A stretch of 64,000 bases of DNA from Gammaproteobacteria bacterium MOLA455 (GCA_000511875.1 AZIN01000001.1:520606-584605), one strand, 5' to 3'. Shown: positions 36,101-44,983, counted from the first letter of the stretch. Translations and numbers: made by a program. Notes: generated from the sequence alone by a model not told the origin.

Positions 36101-36244
36101 ACAACGGTTCAGGAACGCTGTCGCAAAGCCTTATTAAAAGGCAGTCTGCTGATGGTTAAAGGGGTGGTGGAGACAGATGGCAATGTGGTTCATGTGATTG
36201 CTCAGGAGCTGACTGATTGCAGCTCCCTTATGGCAGAGCTCTAA
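33149..36244 (+). CDS. dnaE2: Error-prone DNA polymerase III alpha-type subunit DnaE2
   Basis: SOS-induced translesion polymerase. The 1031-residue protein has an N-terminal PHP domain (FYAELHCISNFTFLRGASHP), the polymerase domain with PDIDVDFE around residues 367-374, and a C-terminal OB-fold region (RFVRIAGLVTGRQRPGTASG). I start it at ATG 33149 (MFYAELH), just after the LexA box; the in-frame upstream codons from 33011 would cover the operator. DnaE2 normally acts with ImuA and ImuB from a lexA-imuA-imuB-dnaE2 cassette; neither is adjacent here. A 15-bp in-frame duplication lies at 35510-35535. Confidence 0.96.
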   Translation: MFYAELHCISNFTFLRGASHPHELVKRASELHYNALAITDECSLAGVVKAHVAAIDHDLKLIIGSEFRLDGHKLIALAPNRQAYSELSALITLARRRSDKGSYQLDWNDLKGNLRSALLIWIPSQQLGDDHRRGEQLSSWFKDRLWIGVTHLLSGHDANDYYYYRNLAAMWQLPMVACGDVHMHSRQRQPLQDTLTAIHHNCSVMQLGQRRFANSERHLRGLNQLEKLYPAALLRETLNIAKRCHFSLEELRYEYPSEVVPEHLTATEQLRFLVEDGVGKRWPDGISSTIRKQIEYELQVIAELNYESYFLTVHDIVAFARSRNILCQGRGSAANSVVCYCLFITEVSPDQVSLLFERFISRERNEPPDIDVDFEHQRREEVIQYIYKKYSRERAALAATVISYRPRSAVRDVGKALGLDALFIEQLSQSMSWWDRQADLQALFQQQGGDSQGQIAEHFFKLLKEILGFPRHLSQHVGGFIITKSPISTLVPVENASMADRTVIQWDKYDIEALGLLKIDVLALGMLSAVHRCFELISDHQQINLTMQSIPKDDPETYDMLCAADSVGVFQIESRAQMAMLPRLKPRCFYDLVIEIAIVRPGPIQGGMVHPYLRRRQGLEVVDYPSQEIKSVLERTLGIPVFQEQVIRLAMVAAGFSGGQADQLRRAMASSGKSGSSSGNNPTLVQFEQKLTDGMIARGYSLDFAERLYKQIQGFGVYGFPESHSASFALLAYVSAWLKCHHPAAFCCALLNSQPMGFYTPSQLLQDAQRHQIEIRPIDLCYSGWEHSLETSSLETGNSAEPAIRLGLCLIKGFSHRAAERIVSAVKNSPQRFNSLQDLSRAAGLSQADLALLSSAGALRSLTSNRRQAHWDALAIEDYRPLLESVQDCDSLPSVLSTPSEVEELNADYSSTGVSLGRHPMAILREQSKTLQRCKRTIDLPTMGNRRFVRIAGLVTGRQRPGTASGVIFLTLEDETGNSNIVVWTTVQERCRKALLKGSLLMVKGVVETDGNVVHVIAQELTDCSSLMAEL
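35510..35535 (+). repeat. 15-bp tandem duplication inside dnaE2
   Basis: AGCTTGGAAAC recurs at a 15-base spacing (35510-35520, 35525-35535), producing SLET-S-SLET in frame at about residue 790. Confidence 0.75.
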
Positions 36245-36301
36245 ATCAAGAGCTCTGAATTAAACGCTCTTAACAACAAGCTCTTAACAAAAGCCTCTAG
36301 A

Positions 36302-36787
36302 CTACGACGCCTCAGCCAACACCTTATACGCGGCAATAACAGTCTCTGGTGCCTGCACTAACTCAACCAAGACACCTTCCGCCGACAGCGGAAATTCGTC
36401 ATTGGCCACGGGATGAACAAAACACACATCGTGCCCCGCCGCTCCCTTGCGAATACCACCAGGAGTAAAGCGCAGACCCTGTTCAGTGAGCCAGTCCACG
36501 GCCGACGCCAGATCATCAACCCAGAGTCCCACATGGTTCAGTGCCGGCTTATCAACTCGCGGTCGTCGCTCAGTATCCAGAGGCTGCATCAAATCCACTT
36601 CCACAGCAAAGGCACCGGCGCCCATCTCACAGATATCTTCATCGACGTTTTCAGACTCACTGACAAAGGTATCGCGATATTTTAACCCCAGCAAATCGAC
36701 CCAGAAACCGCGTAACTTAGCTTTGCTGGCACCGCCGACGGCGATCTGCTGAATACCCAAAATAGAAAATGGACGTGAATTAGACAA
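36302..36787 (-). CDS. VOC (glyoxalase/bleomycin resistance) family protein
   Basis: A 161-residue protein with two beta-alpha-beta-beta-beta modules. Likely metal ligands are Q14 (IQQIAV), the Glu of AVEVDLM, the His of NHVGLWV and the Glu of VLVELVQAP, a Gln/Glu/His/Glu set as in human glyoxalase I. The start is a TTG at 36787 with GGAGAGAA upstream. Could be a lactoylglutathione lyase-like or epimerase-like enzyme; substrate is not identifiable. It lies 30 bases downstream of the DHH gene on the same strand. Confidence 0.82.
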   Translation of the reverse strand: MSNSRPFSILGIQQIAVGGASKAKLRGFWVDLLGLKYRDTFVSESENVDEDICEMGAGAFAVEVDLMQPLDTERRPRVDKPALNHVGLWVDDLASAVDWLTEQGLRFTPGGIRKGAAGHDVCFVHPVANDEFPLSAEGVLVELVQAPETVIAAYKVLAEAS

Positions 36788-36817
36788 GCTGTTCTCTCCG
36801 ACTGGTTGTTCGTGAAA

Positions 36818-37780
36818 TTAAGCGCTAAACGCCTGCTTAAATTTATCCAAGAAATTCGCCAACATATCCGCAGGCAAATCATTAATCCCCGCCGCAGCCT
36901 CGCGACCGCCGCCAGTGGGGAAATGCATACAAAGTGCCGCAGCACCCTTCTTATTGTTTAGTGGTGCGCGCACGCTAACCAAATAGTGGCCGTTGGGCTT
37001 AACCGTCAGTACCGCATGACCACGGTCTGGATTGTCATTGGCCAGCTGATTACTATAGACCCCGCTGGCACGACGAGCCCAGGGTTCGTCAGGGAGTACA
37101 AAGGCGGCAATCGCATCCGTAGCCACTAGGGCAATCGTCGACTGCGCAGCTTCAATATCCTGCTGATAGCCCTGTTCAAGCTTTTGAAAGTTCTCATTGT
37201 TGTCGCTGACAAAATCGAAGGGACTAGAGTACTGACTGAGCACAGCATAGAGTTCATCCGGTGCAAAGTGCAGTTCTTCGACGCTGGCGCCATATCCGTT
37301 GTAGTTAATATAGATACCGAGATTTTCCAGCAACGCCGCTTTCTCTGCCGACAAGTTCAGATTCTTCAGTAACTTTGCCGCCGTGTATTTAAGGTTGTCA
37401 CCAAAGGTACCCACTACCGCCCACTCGCGATAGGCGCCACGGAGATAATGGTTAATCAGTACTGATGTACAGACATCCGGGGCTTCATTGATCAACGACT
37501 TAAGCGATGCAGAGGCTGGAACCGAGCCGGCAAAATGGTGATCCACATAGAATACCTGAGCACCTACATCCAGGGCCCGATTTAAACCTTCGCGATTTTT
37601 ATCCAAAGAGATATCCAACACCGTAATACGATCATCGGCCTCGGGGTAAACCCGGTTTAAGAGGTCTATTTCCCGCTTCACACCGGTGATCAACTGGGCT
37701 TCGCGAGGTTCTGCAAAGCGCAGTTGCAGCAGTGCGCAGATACCATCCGCATCACCATTAAAGACATCGTAGTCGGCCAT
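36818..37780 (-). CDS. DHH/DHHA1 family phosphoesterase
   Basis: A 320-residue protein of the DHH superfamily: NGDADG near residues 8-13, the defining VDHHFAG near 79-85, and a DHHA1-type GGGREAAAGIND near 293-304. The family includes nanoRNases, RecJ and cyclic dinucleotide phosphodiesterases. There is no GGDEF or membrane domain, so a soluble oligonucleotide or phosphoester hydrolase is likely. AGAGAG before ATG 37780. Confidence 0.87.
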   Translation of the reverse strand: MADYDVFNGDADGICALLQLRFAEPREAQLITGVKREIDLLNRVYPEADDRITVLDISLDKNREGLNRALDVGAQVFYVDHHFAGSVPASASLKSLINEAPDVCTSVLINHYLRGAYREWAVVGTFGDNLKYTAAKLLKNLNLSAEKAALLENLGIYINYNGYGASVEELHFAPDELYAVLSQYSSPFDFVSDNNENFQKLEQGYQQDIEAAQSTIALVATDAIAAFVLPDEPWARRASGVYSNQLANDNPDRGHAVLTVKPNGHYLVSVRAPLNNKKGAAALCMHFPTGGGREAAAGINDLPADMLANFLDKFKQAFSA

Positions 37781-37835
37781 CTATCTCTCTGTATACTCGT
37801 TAGATTAGTTTTTCGATTATAACCGTTAATCTAAC

Positions 37836-38774
37836 CTATTGGCCGTATTGACGATGAAGATTGTCAATTGCAGCATTAAAACCGGCCATGGTTTCATCAA
37901 TTATTTCCTCGGCACTCAGCACCCTGTCTATACGACCGCCCACCTGACCCTGCAGCGGAATCGCCGCTTCCATATCACCACCGAAATAGAGCGCCTGTAA
38001 ATTAGCCATGTGCTGCATGATATTAAACTTGCCCAGAGTTTCGAGACCCGCGGTCAATTCCGTCTTCAGTGCCCGCAGCGCCGGTCGCCCCTGCTGATTC
38101 AAAAATACTGTATCGGTTTCACGGCAGTTCACGATCGCCTCTTTCCAGTTGTTGTGCACCGGCGACTCAGCGCAGGAAAGCATCCTTGTGCCCATCTGCA
38201 CACCCTCAGCACCCAGAGCAAAAGCGGCGGCCATGGAGGGACCATCGGCAATACCGCCAGCAGCGATAATGGGCACATCACACTGGGAGCGGATCAACGG
38301 CAACAACACCATAGAGGAGACCGGGCTAGGATTTTTAAAACCACCGCCTTCGCCTCCTTCTACTACCAGGCCATCAACACCTGCATCTAGGGCCTTAAGT
38401 GCCATTTCTAAGGTCGGCACCACATGAAAGACAGTAATTCCCGCTGCTTGAAAGTCCTTGGTGCAGACACTGGGACTGCCCGATGAGGTGGTGACAAATT
38501 TGATTCCCTGCTCGACCACAAAATCGATAATATTGCTGTCCCGCACATAGGACAGCGCCACATTCATACCAAATGGCTTGTCGGTGAGTTCGCGCATCTT
38601 TGCCACTTCCAGCTTGATATTGTCGAGCTCACCAGAGCTGGTTTCGATAACCCCCAAACCACCTGCATTACTCACCGCAGCGGCTAGCTGTGAACGGGCA
38701 ATCCAGCCCATAGGGGCTTGAATGATCGGATACTGCGCACCGGTTAATTGGGTGATGCGATTTGAAAAGGTCAT
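37836..38774 (-). CDS. Nitronate monooxygenase family flavoprotein
   Basis: A 312-residue FMN-binding TIM barrel: PIIQAPMGWIARSQLAAAVS at the N-terminus, GGLGVIE, VVEGGEGGG and IIAAGGIADGPSMAAAFALG for phosphate binding. It resembles NMO/FabK-like proteins that oxidise nitronates or reduce enoyl substrates. A second, distinct member lies at 55107. The neighbouring tandem DsbA-like gene is on the same strand 29 bases upstream. Confidence 0.87.
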   Translation of the reverse strand: MTFSNRITQLTGAQYPIIQAPMGWIARSQLAAAVSNAGGLGVIETSSGELDNIKLEVAKMRELTDKPFGMNVALSYVRDSNIIDFVVEQGIKFVTTSSGSPSVCTKDFQAAGITVFHVVPTLEMALKALDAGVDGLVVEGGEGGGFKNPSPVSSMVLLPLIRSQCDVPIIAAGGIADGPSMAAAFALGAEGVQMGTRMLSCAESPVHNNWKEAIVNCRETDTVFLNQQGRPALRALKTELTAGLETLGKFNIMQHMANLQALYFGGDMEAAIPLQGQVGGRIDRVLSAEEIIDETMAGFNAAIDNLHRQYGQ

Positions 38775-38803
38775 TTACATACTCTTGATTATTTTTAATT
38801 TTA

Positions 38804-40150
38804 TTATTGGGTGCGCTGAGCAAGGTCTTGAATAATCCCCTGTTCAATACGGTCGAGGCGATCCTGACCAAATACTTTCGTTTCGCCATATACCAGACTA
38901 GGCACACCCCAGAGATCCTGACCATAGAGCTCGGCCAAATTATCCTGGGCCCAAACCCGCCAGGAATCGTCTTTCAGCAGCGGCCGCGCCTGACTCCAGT
39001 CGAGTCCGGCACGCTCCACCAACTGCTGCAACCCAGGATCTGACTCTGCAAAAATCCCTTCGGACCAAGCACCCTCGGCGCAGCTCTGTAAAAAACTCAG
39101 TCCGAGGCCATGGGACTGAGCATAGGCAAACAGTGCGTAACAGCGCTCAACACCGGCACCCAGGGGATCAGCAGCATGGCCAAAAGGAATGCCATATTTC
39201 TCAGCTTCTCGCGCTACATCGGCAATGATATAACCGCCCTTGGTATCGGGCACCTGCATACGCCGCATCACCATCGGCAATACCGGCTTCACCTCTAAGG
39301 GTACCTGGTAGTGGTCGGCCAGTTGCCGAGCGCGCACCAGCGCAAGATAGGAATAAGGGCTGCGCAGCGACCAGTACATAACAATGGCGTTGACCTGCCC
39401 TGCTCCTTCATCGCTGCGCCTAGCGTTCAAACTCTGACCACAGAAATCCCTGTGGCTTTTGTCAAAGACAACTGCACTGCTCTGGTCTTGCTGCAAATTC
39501 ATATCATTTAATCGCTGCTCCAGATACTCCAGTCGATTAATGCCCCAGTACCATTCACCGCCGTAGTGCAGCATGGCACTGAGATAATGTCCCTGCTGTT
39601 TAAGCCGTGCCTCATTAGCCTGCAAGTGATGGCTGTAACATTCAGCATGTTCGCTAATCCTAGTATCGATAATCTTGTCCAAAATATCGTTCTGGCCCTG
39701 CTCTTGCCCTTGCCAATAGGCGTCAAACAGCTGCAAGGCATTCTCGAGATAACCGGGCTGCAACTCCCAGTGCAGCAACTGGGCCGTTAGCTGCCTAATC
39801 CTGCTCGCTGACGCCTGAGGCGGCTGAGTCGGGAAACGCAGGTTATACAGCTGCGCCAAATGCGCACCGTCAGCAAAGGCATTGCTATGCCAAAGGGCCG
39901 GTGCCGGATACATATCTTGTTGAAGATTGAGCACAGTGCGAAAGTCAAAGCTCACCGGATAGCGCTGAGCAAACTGCTGTAGCACTTGCAGTAAAAGGTA
40001 ACTGTGAGCGTCATTGAGACGAAGATAAACGGTTACCTGATGCGCTTGGTTATTGGCCAGGCGGCGTTTCTCCACTCGACGGCGACGCAGATTGCGCAGC
40101 CACTGGCTGGTAACCAGCTGAATGAGACGCGGTTTAATAAAGTGGATCAT
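38804..40150 (-). CDS. Tandem DsbA-like/HCCA isomerase-family protein
   Basis: A 448-residue fusion of two thioredoxin-fold DSBA-like domains. The N-terminal one spans about 38-230. The C-terminal one (about 255-440) contains YWSLRSPYSYLALVRAR, LPMVMRRMQVPDTKGGYI, LWGVPSLVYGETKVFGQDRL, typical of 2-hydroxychromene-2-carboxylate isomerases and kappa GSTs. There is no CxxC, so it is not a disulfide oxidase; glutathione-dependent isomerisation or transferase activity is likely. Tandem architecture is less usual than the single-domain form. Confidence 0.82.
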   Translation of the reverse strand: MIHFIKPRLIQLVTSQWLRNLRRRRVEKRRLANNQAHQVTVYLRLNDAHSYLLLQVLQQFAQRYPVSFDFRTVLNLQQDMYPAPALWHSNAFADGAHLAQLYNLRFPTQPPQASASRIRQLTAQLLHWELQPGYLENALQLFDAYWQGQEQGQNDILDKIIDTRISEHAECYSHHLQANEARLKQQGHYLSAMLHYGGEWYWGINRLEYLEQRLNDMNLQQDQSSAVVFDKSHRDFCGQSLNARRSDEGAGQVNAIVMYWSLRSPYSYLALVRARQLADHYQVPLEVKPVLPMVMRRMQVPDTKGGYIIADVAREAEKYGIPFGHAADPLGAGVERCYALFAYAQSHGLGLSFLQSCAEGAWSEGIFAESDPGLQQLVERAGLDWSQARPLLKDDSWRVWAQDNLAELYGQDLWGVPSLVYGETKVFGQDRLDRIEQGIIQDLAQRTQ

Positions 40151-40226
40151 GGTAGCTCAGCGCTCTTGTTATTATTTTAGGCGGTTATTAAAACGTAATT
40201 AAGGTGTTTATGCAGCATCCGTTATC

Positions 40227-40262
40227 CAGTAGCCCGTATTCAGTAGCCCGTATTCAGTAGCC
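40227..40262. repeat. 14-bp tandem repeat in spacer
   Basis: CAGTAGCCCGTATT twice and a partial third copy (40227-40240, 40241-40254, 40255-40262) in the 235-bp spacer between divergent genes. A precursor sequence GTTATCCAGTAG precedes it. Confidence 0.85.
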
Positions 40263-40385
40263 ATGGCAGCGCAATTCTGACCGAGCCACAGATAGCGCTA
40301 ATTATATTGACGCACATACTGACAGATGCAACTATTCAGTCCAACTCAGAGCGCCAAACACCTTTTTAAACGAGATATAAGACTC

Positions 40386-41462
40386 ATGAAAAAATCCTAT
40401 GTAGCAGTCACCAGCGTACTTTTTCTGGCACTGGCCCTCACGGCCTACAGTGAACGCGGCGCTATCATGCTGAAAATACTCCCGGGCGCCCTGGATAAAA
40501 TAATGTCTCAGCAACCACTGGCAGAACTGCCCGACGGCTTGCATATCAGCCTCTGCGGTGCCGGAGGCCCCATGCCCAGTGACAATCGCTCCGGCCCCTG
40601 TGTTGCAGTGATGGCTGGTGAGCAGTTATTTGTTGTCGATGCCGGTACCAATGGCGCGCGCAATCTTGGTCGCATGGGATTTAATCAAGGCAAAATCGAG
40701 GCGCTATTTTTGACTCATTTTCACTCCGACCATATAGATGGTCTAGGTGAAATGGCCATGTTGCGCTGGGTGGCAGACAATAACAGCGGCCCACTGCCGG
40801 TTTATGGTCCCGCAGGTGTCGCGGAAATTGTCAGCGGTTTTAATCGAGCCTATGCTCAAGATGCAGTGCATCGCACAGATCATCACGGAGTTAAGGTCGC
40901 ACCACCCAGTGGTGCTGGCATGAGCCCAAAGGATTTTGCCTTACCCAAAATCGGTGAGTCAGTAACGGTCTATAGCAATGAAAATCTGCAGATAGAAATG
41001 ATCAGCGCCGATCACTTCCCGGTCACGCCTGCGGTGGCCTACAAATTTACTTATAAAGGCCGCAGCCTACTTATTTCTGGAGATACGGTTAAGTCTCCCA
41101 GCATAGAGAAACATTCCGCGGGAGTTGACCTACTCGTCCATGAGGCACTGTCGACTAAGCTGATGGTACTAATGGCCGAGTCAGCAGCGCGAACCGGCAA
41201 TCCACTGCGGGAAAAGCTCTTCAATGATACTCACAACTACCACACCACTCCGGTGGAGGCTGCCGAAATCGCGAGGGATGCGCGCGTAGGACACCTGCTC
41301 TACTACCATATTGTGCCAGCACTTATGGCACCTGGTATGGAAGCGATCTGGCTTGAAGGAGTAGAAGAGGTATTCTCTGCTGTAACCTTAGGACAGGACG
41401 GCACAAGTATTTCCATGCCAGCTAATTCGAGGGAGATAATTCATCAGTCTTCGCTGCTTTAG
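40386..41462 (+). CDS. Exported metallo-beta-lactamase fold hydrolase (arylsulfatase/lactonase-like)
   Basis: A 358-residue protein with an N-terminal signal or anchor helix (MKKSYVAVTSVLFLALALTA) and an MBL domain. The zinc motif H111-F-H113-S-D115-H116 is intact, with further ligands in SADHFPVTP, LISGDTV and a late YYHIVP histidine. ATG 40386 is preferred because it starts the signal sequence; an in-frame ATG 60 bases upstream would bury it. Family members hydrolyse sulfate esters, lactones or phosphodiesters. Likely periplasmic. Confidence 0.85.
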   Translation: MKKSYVAVTSVLFLALALTAYSERGAIMLKILPGALDKIMSQQPLAELPDGLHISLCGAGGPMPSDNRSGPCVAVMAGEQLFVVDAGTNGARNLGRMGFNQGKIEALFLTHFHSDHIDGLGEMAMLRWVADNNSGPLPVYGPAGVAEIVSGFNRAYAQDAVHRTDHHGVKVAPPSGAGMSPKDFALPKIGESVTVYSNENLQIEMISADHFPVTPAVAYKFTYKGRSLLISGDTVKSPSIEKHSAGVDLLVHEALSTKLMVLMAESAARTGNPLREKLFNDTHNYHTTPVEAAEIARDARVGHLLYYHIVPALMAPGMEAIWLEGVEEVFSAVTLGQDGTSISMPANSREIIHQSSLL

Positions 41463-41710
41463 AATCCTGACTGTTTCGCCGAGCTATTTAACCCAGCCCA
41501 TTTAGCTTAGACGCGCAGGCAGCAGCGGGACTAATCAGTCATCAGTTGCCATTTACATAATAGCGCCTCAGGCCGATACTAAAAGCCTTAGGTAAGGGAT
41601 TGGTTACAGCCTTTAATCCGATCGTATGATAAGTTTGCATAAACACACTATAAAAAGAAAGTTAGCGCACCATATAACGCCATTAACCGGTTCGCACAAA
41701 GGGGACAACT

Positions 41711-43939
41711 ATGCTTTTACGCACGCTCACCAGCATTACCGCCGCTACATTGCTCGGACTATCAAGCCTGACCATTGCTCAGCCCGCGGCTCAAGTCACT
41801 GTAGTCAACGAACAGTCGATCGCCAATCCCGATGCTGAATGGCTAAGTTATGGCCGCGATTATCAGGAACAGCGATTCAGTCCACTGGACAGGGTTAATC
41901 GCGACAACGTCGACGAACTGGATCTGGCCTGGTCGTTTAAGTTTGAAACCGCTCGCGGTATGGAAGCTACTCCTCTGGTACATAACGGTGTGATCTATGT
42001 CAGCACTGGCTGGAGCCATGCCTATGCTCTAGATGCGCGCACTGGTGAAGAGCTCTGGCACTTTGATGCCAAGGTACCCAAAACCCACCTAATCAAAACC
42101 TGCTGCGGCCCGGTTAACCGCGGCCTGGCAATCTGGCAGGAGGATGAAAACGCCCCTCTGCAAGTGTTTCTAGGTGCTCTAGACGGTCGTTTAATCGCTC
42201 TGAATGCTCTGACTGGCGAACAGAACTGGTCGGTACAAACTACCCCACCCAATAGCAACTACAGCATTACCGGTGCGCCACGTGTGGTGAAAGGCATGGT
42301 GGTGATTGGCAACGGTGGCGCCGAGCTCGGTGTGCGCGGTTATGTCAGTGCCTTCGACGTTAACACTGGCGAACAAAAATGGCGCTTTTACACTGTTCCT
42401 GGAGATCGCAACAAGCCTCAGGAAAGCCCTGCCCTAGAAGCTGCTCTGGAGACCTGGAAAGGTGACGAGTGGTACACAGTTGGCGGCGGCGGTGGCGGCA
42501 CCGCTTGGGATTCGCTGGTTTATGATCCCGAATTAGACTTACTTTATATAGGGACAGGCAATGGCTCTCCATGGAATCGTGATCTGCGCAGCCCCGGTGG
42601 CGGTGACAATCTCTATCTCAGCTCCATCGTCGCCCTTAAGCCTGATACCGGCAAATATGTTTGGCACTATCAGGTAACACCGAGAGATAACTGGGACTAC
42701 ACCGCCACTCAGCAGCTGGTACTTGCCGAGCTTGACGTTGAAGGTGAAACCCGCAAAGTGATTATGCAGGCGCCTAAAAATGGCTTCTTCTATGTTTTGG
42801 ATCGGGTTACTGGTGAACTGCTTTCAGCAGACAAATTCGCCAAAGCGACCTGGGCTAGTCATATAGACATGGAAACCGGTCGTCCTGTAGAGACCAAGTA
42901 CGCCGACTATCAATCGAATGGCGGCAGCTATATTTGGCCCGCCCCATTCGGTGCCCACAACTGGCAGCCAATGACCTATAGCCCTAAAACCGGCCTGATG
43001 TACATTCCAGTGCAAAATGTACCAACCTACTTTAAAGGTATGGATGCCGTCAGCTATCAGGTTGATCGCTGGAACACCGGTATTGATCTCAATGAAGTTC
43101 GCGATCCAAAAAGTTGGGTTGCCGGTCGCGCCGCAGTGGATGCATTGATTTACGGTGAGTTGGTGGCCTATGACCCGATAAAACAGCAACGTGCCTGGTC
43201 GGTTAAGCACCCTAAGCCCTCAAACGGTGGCATTCTTAGCACCGCCGGCGACTTGGTCTTTCAGGGCACCTGGGGCGGAAAATTTGCTGCCTATGACGCC
43301 ACCAACGGCGACATTCTGTGGCAGTACCAGTCCGATAGCGCCGTGCTAGCTGGGCCCATGACCTATGAATTAGATGGTGAACAATATATAGCTGTAGCTC
43401 AGGGTAGCGGTGGTGCTCTGATGCTTGCCGGTGGCGATGAAGTAAAACGTAACTTCGTCAATCAAAACAAGCTGCTGGTGTTTAAGAAAGGTGATTTTAA
43501 TCTAACTCAGCCGATTCAAGACAATGGCGAGTCAGTGATTATGGCCCTAGGCCACGAAGCCAATAACGATGAGCAGGTAATTACTCACGGCGAAGAGCTC
43601 TACAGTCGCAACTGTGGCTCATGTCACGGCATCAGTGCTAAGACCAACTATGTACTGCCTGACTTGCGCCATATGAGTGAACAGACCCATATTGACTTCA
43701 CCGCGATTGTCTTAGGTGGCGCCTATGCCCACAAAGGTATGGCCGGCTTCTACTCCAGCCTGACATCTGAAGATGTGGATGCAATCCATGCTTTCTTGGA
43801 TCGCCAGCAACAGCGTCTGCCAGAAATGGTCGAGATGACCTTCCTGCAGAAAATTGAATACTGGGTCAACTACGGACTTGCCAAGATTGGCGAGCGTTAT
43901 CCAGATCTGCTAAATTCGACACGCGGTATGATGATGTAA
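41711..43939 (+). CDS. PQQ-dependent quinohemoprotein alcohol dehydrogenase
   Basis: A periplasmic type II quinohemoprotein that oxidises alcohols or aldehydes and passes electrons to the respiratory chain. The 742-residue precursor has a signal peptide (1-23), an eight-bladed propeller with the vicinal disulfide C131-C132, a catalytic aspartate probably D329 in RDNWDY, and a C-terminal cytochrome c domain with C635-GS-C638-H639. PQQ synthesis genes are not in the window. Its own transcript ends near the hairpin at 43943-43985. Confidence 0.95.
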   Translation: MLLRTLTSITAATLLGLSSLTIAQPAAQVTVVNEQSIANPDAEWLSYGRDYQEQRFSPLDRVNRDNVDELDLAWSFKFETARGMEATPLVHNGVIYVSTGWSHAYALDARTGEELWHFDAKVPKTHLIKTCCGPVNRGLAIWQEDENAPLQVFLGALDGRLIALNALTGEQNWSVQTTPPNSNYSITGAPRVVKGMVVIGNGGAELGVRGYVSAFDVNTGEQKWRFYTVPGDRNKPQESPALEAALETWKGDEWYTVGGGGGGTAWDSLVYDPELDLLYIGTGNGSPWNRDLRSPGGGDNLYLSSIVALKPDTGKYVWHYQVTPRDNWDYTATQQLVLAELDVEGETRKVIMQAPKNGFFYVLDRVTGELLSADKFAKATWASHIDMETGRPVETKYADYQSNGGSYIWPAPFGAHNWQPMTYSPKTGLMYIPVQNVPTYFKGMDAVSYQVDRWNTGIDLNEVRDPKSWVAGRAAVDALIYGELVAYDPIKQQRAWSVKHPKPSNGGILSTAGDLVFQGTWGGKFAAYDATNGDILWQYQSDSAVLAGPMTYELDGEQYIAVAQGSGGALMLAGGDEVKRNFVNQNKLLVFKKGDFNLTQPIQDNGESVIMALGHEANNDEQVITHGEELYSRNCGSCHGISAKTNYVLPDLRHMSEQTHIDFTAIVLGGAYAHKGMAGFYSSLTSEDVDAIHAFLDRQQQRLPEMVEMTFLQKIEYWVNYGLAKIGERYPDLLNSTRGMMM

Positions 43940-43942
43940 TAC

Positions 43943-43985
43943 AAAAAAAAGCTGCATCTCAGCGAGCGCTGGGATGCAGCTTTGT
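43943..43985. terminator. Intrinsic terminator hairpin between convergent genes
   Basis: A 16-bp stem, AAAGCTGCATCTCAGC (43948-43963) with GCTGGGATGCAGCTTT (43968-43983), one G-T pair and a GAGC loop. Leftward transcripts from the 44081-44908 gene would end in a U run from the A tract 43943-43950; rightward transcripts have only UUU. Confidence 0.85.
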
Positions 43986-44039
43986 ATCATTCTTGGCTTG
44001 CTTACAAAATTTCTAGGAAAATTTTTAAAAGCGCATACA

Positions 44040-44075
44040 ACACTTCTTAAAACATTTCTTAAAACACTTCTTAAA
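44040..44075. repeat. 12-bp tandem repeat in spacer
   Basis: Three copies of ACACTTCTTAAA (middle copy ACATTTCTTAAA), followed by a partial AATTCTTAA, directly downstream of the dienoyl-CoA isomerase-like gene. Confidence 0.85.
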
Positions 44076-44080
44076 AATTC

Positions 44081-44908
44081 TTAACTCCCGGTGTAAACCG
44101 GCGGGCGTTTCTCACCAAATGCCTGCATTGTTTCGTGCATATCATTGGACTTCAAACTCGTCATCAGAGTAAACATACCATTTAACAAGAGGCTCTGTTC
44201 AGTGGTCAGATCTTCACTCTGCTGCAATATAAACTTAGTGCCGCGCACTGCCAGAGGTGGATTGGCGGCAATGGTGTGAGCCATTTCCATGGCCGCCGCA
44301 TAAGTGCTATCAAAATCGTCATAGACATCATTGACCAAACCGATTTTTTCCGCCCTGGCAGCATTGATGTCTTTGCCTGTGTAAGCCAATTCAGCCATAT
44401 GCCCTGCACTGATGATTTTCGGTAGGCGCTGCAATGTTCCCACATCCGCAACCAGGCCTATACGCGTCTCACGCACACCAAACTGACCGTCTGCGGCGCT
44501 GATACGAATGTCACAGGCAGTGATCAGATCAATACCCGCACCCAGGCAGTAGCCGTGGACCACAGCAATAACGGGCAGTTGGCATTTCGCCAGCGACGAG
44601 ATCGCTTCCTGAAACGCCGTGGTAAAGCCAAGTTGGTTTAAATTAGCCACCGCCTCAGAGGGCGCCTGCTTGGCATGTTCAGCGTCTAAACCGCCGGCCA
44701 TCAGATCTATACCTGCACAGAAGTGCTTGCCACGTCCGGCAAAGATAATGGCTCTAATATCGGCATCCGCAGCAAGCTCATTGAGCGCTACTGGAATTGC
44801 TGCCCACAATTCTGGAGTCAAGGCATTAAATTTGCCTGGACGATCCAGCCATAGGGTGCCGATAGCACCGTTTTTTTCAATTGAAACCACATCTGAAGAA
44901 AAAGCCAT
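44081..44908 (-). CDS. Delta(3,5)-delta(2,4)-dienoyl-CoA isomerase-like crotonase
   Basis: A 275-residue crotonase. KHFCAGIDL and GYCLGAGIDLITACDIR form the oxyanion hole. RETRIGLVADVGTLQRLPK is the hallmark of eukaryotic ECH1-type dienoyl-CoA isomerases; E147 and D155 have the same 8-residue spacing as the catalytic Glu196/Asp204 of rat ECH1. It would reposition double bonds during oxidation of odd-position unsaturated fatty acids. ATG 44908 is chosen over 44935 because CGGAG lies about 10 bases before it. Confidence 0.87.
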   Translation of the reverse strand: MAFSSDVVSIEKNGAIGTLWLDRPGKFNALTPELWAAIPVALNELAADADIRAIIFAGRGKHFCAGIDLMAGGLDAEHAKQAPSEAVANLNQLGFTTAFQEAISSLAKCQLPVIAVVHGYCLGAGIDLITACDIRISAADGQFGVRETRIGLVADVGTLQRLPKIISAGHMAELAYTGKDINAARAEKIGLVNDVYDDFDSTYAAAMEMAHTIAANPPLAVRGTKFILQQSEDLTTEQSLLLNGMFTLMTSLKSNDMHETMQAFGEKRPPVYTGS

Positions 44909-44983
44909 TTCTAGGCACTCCGATATCTTGTGCATTTAATTTTTATTGCTTTTTAAATTCTATTACTTTTTACAAGCTCAGAC

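Noticed and set aside
36245..36301. Terminator between dnaE2 and the VOC gene
   Set aside because: Only loose repeats of AGCTCTTAAC are present; there is no stable stem with a U tract.
41711..43939. Lanthanide-dependent XoxF methanol dehydrogenase
   Set aside because: The fused C-terminal cytochrome c (CGSCH) marks a quinohemoprotein alcohol dehydrogenase; the residue after the catalytic WD is not the extra aspartate pattern typical of XoxF.
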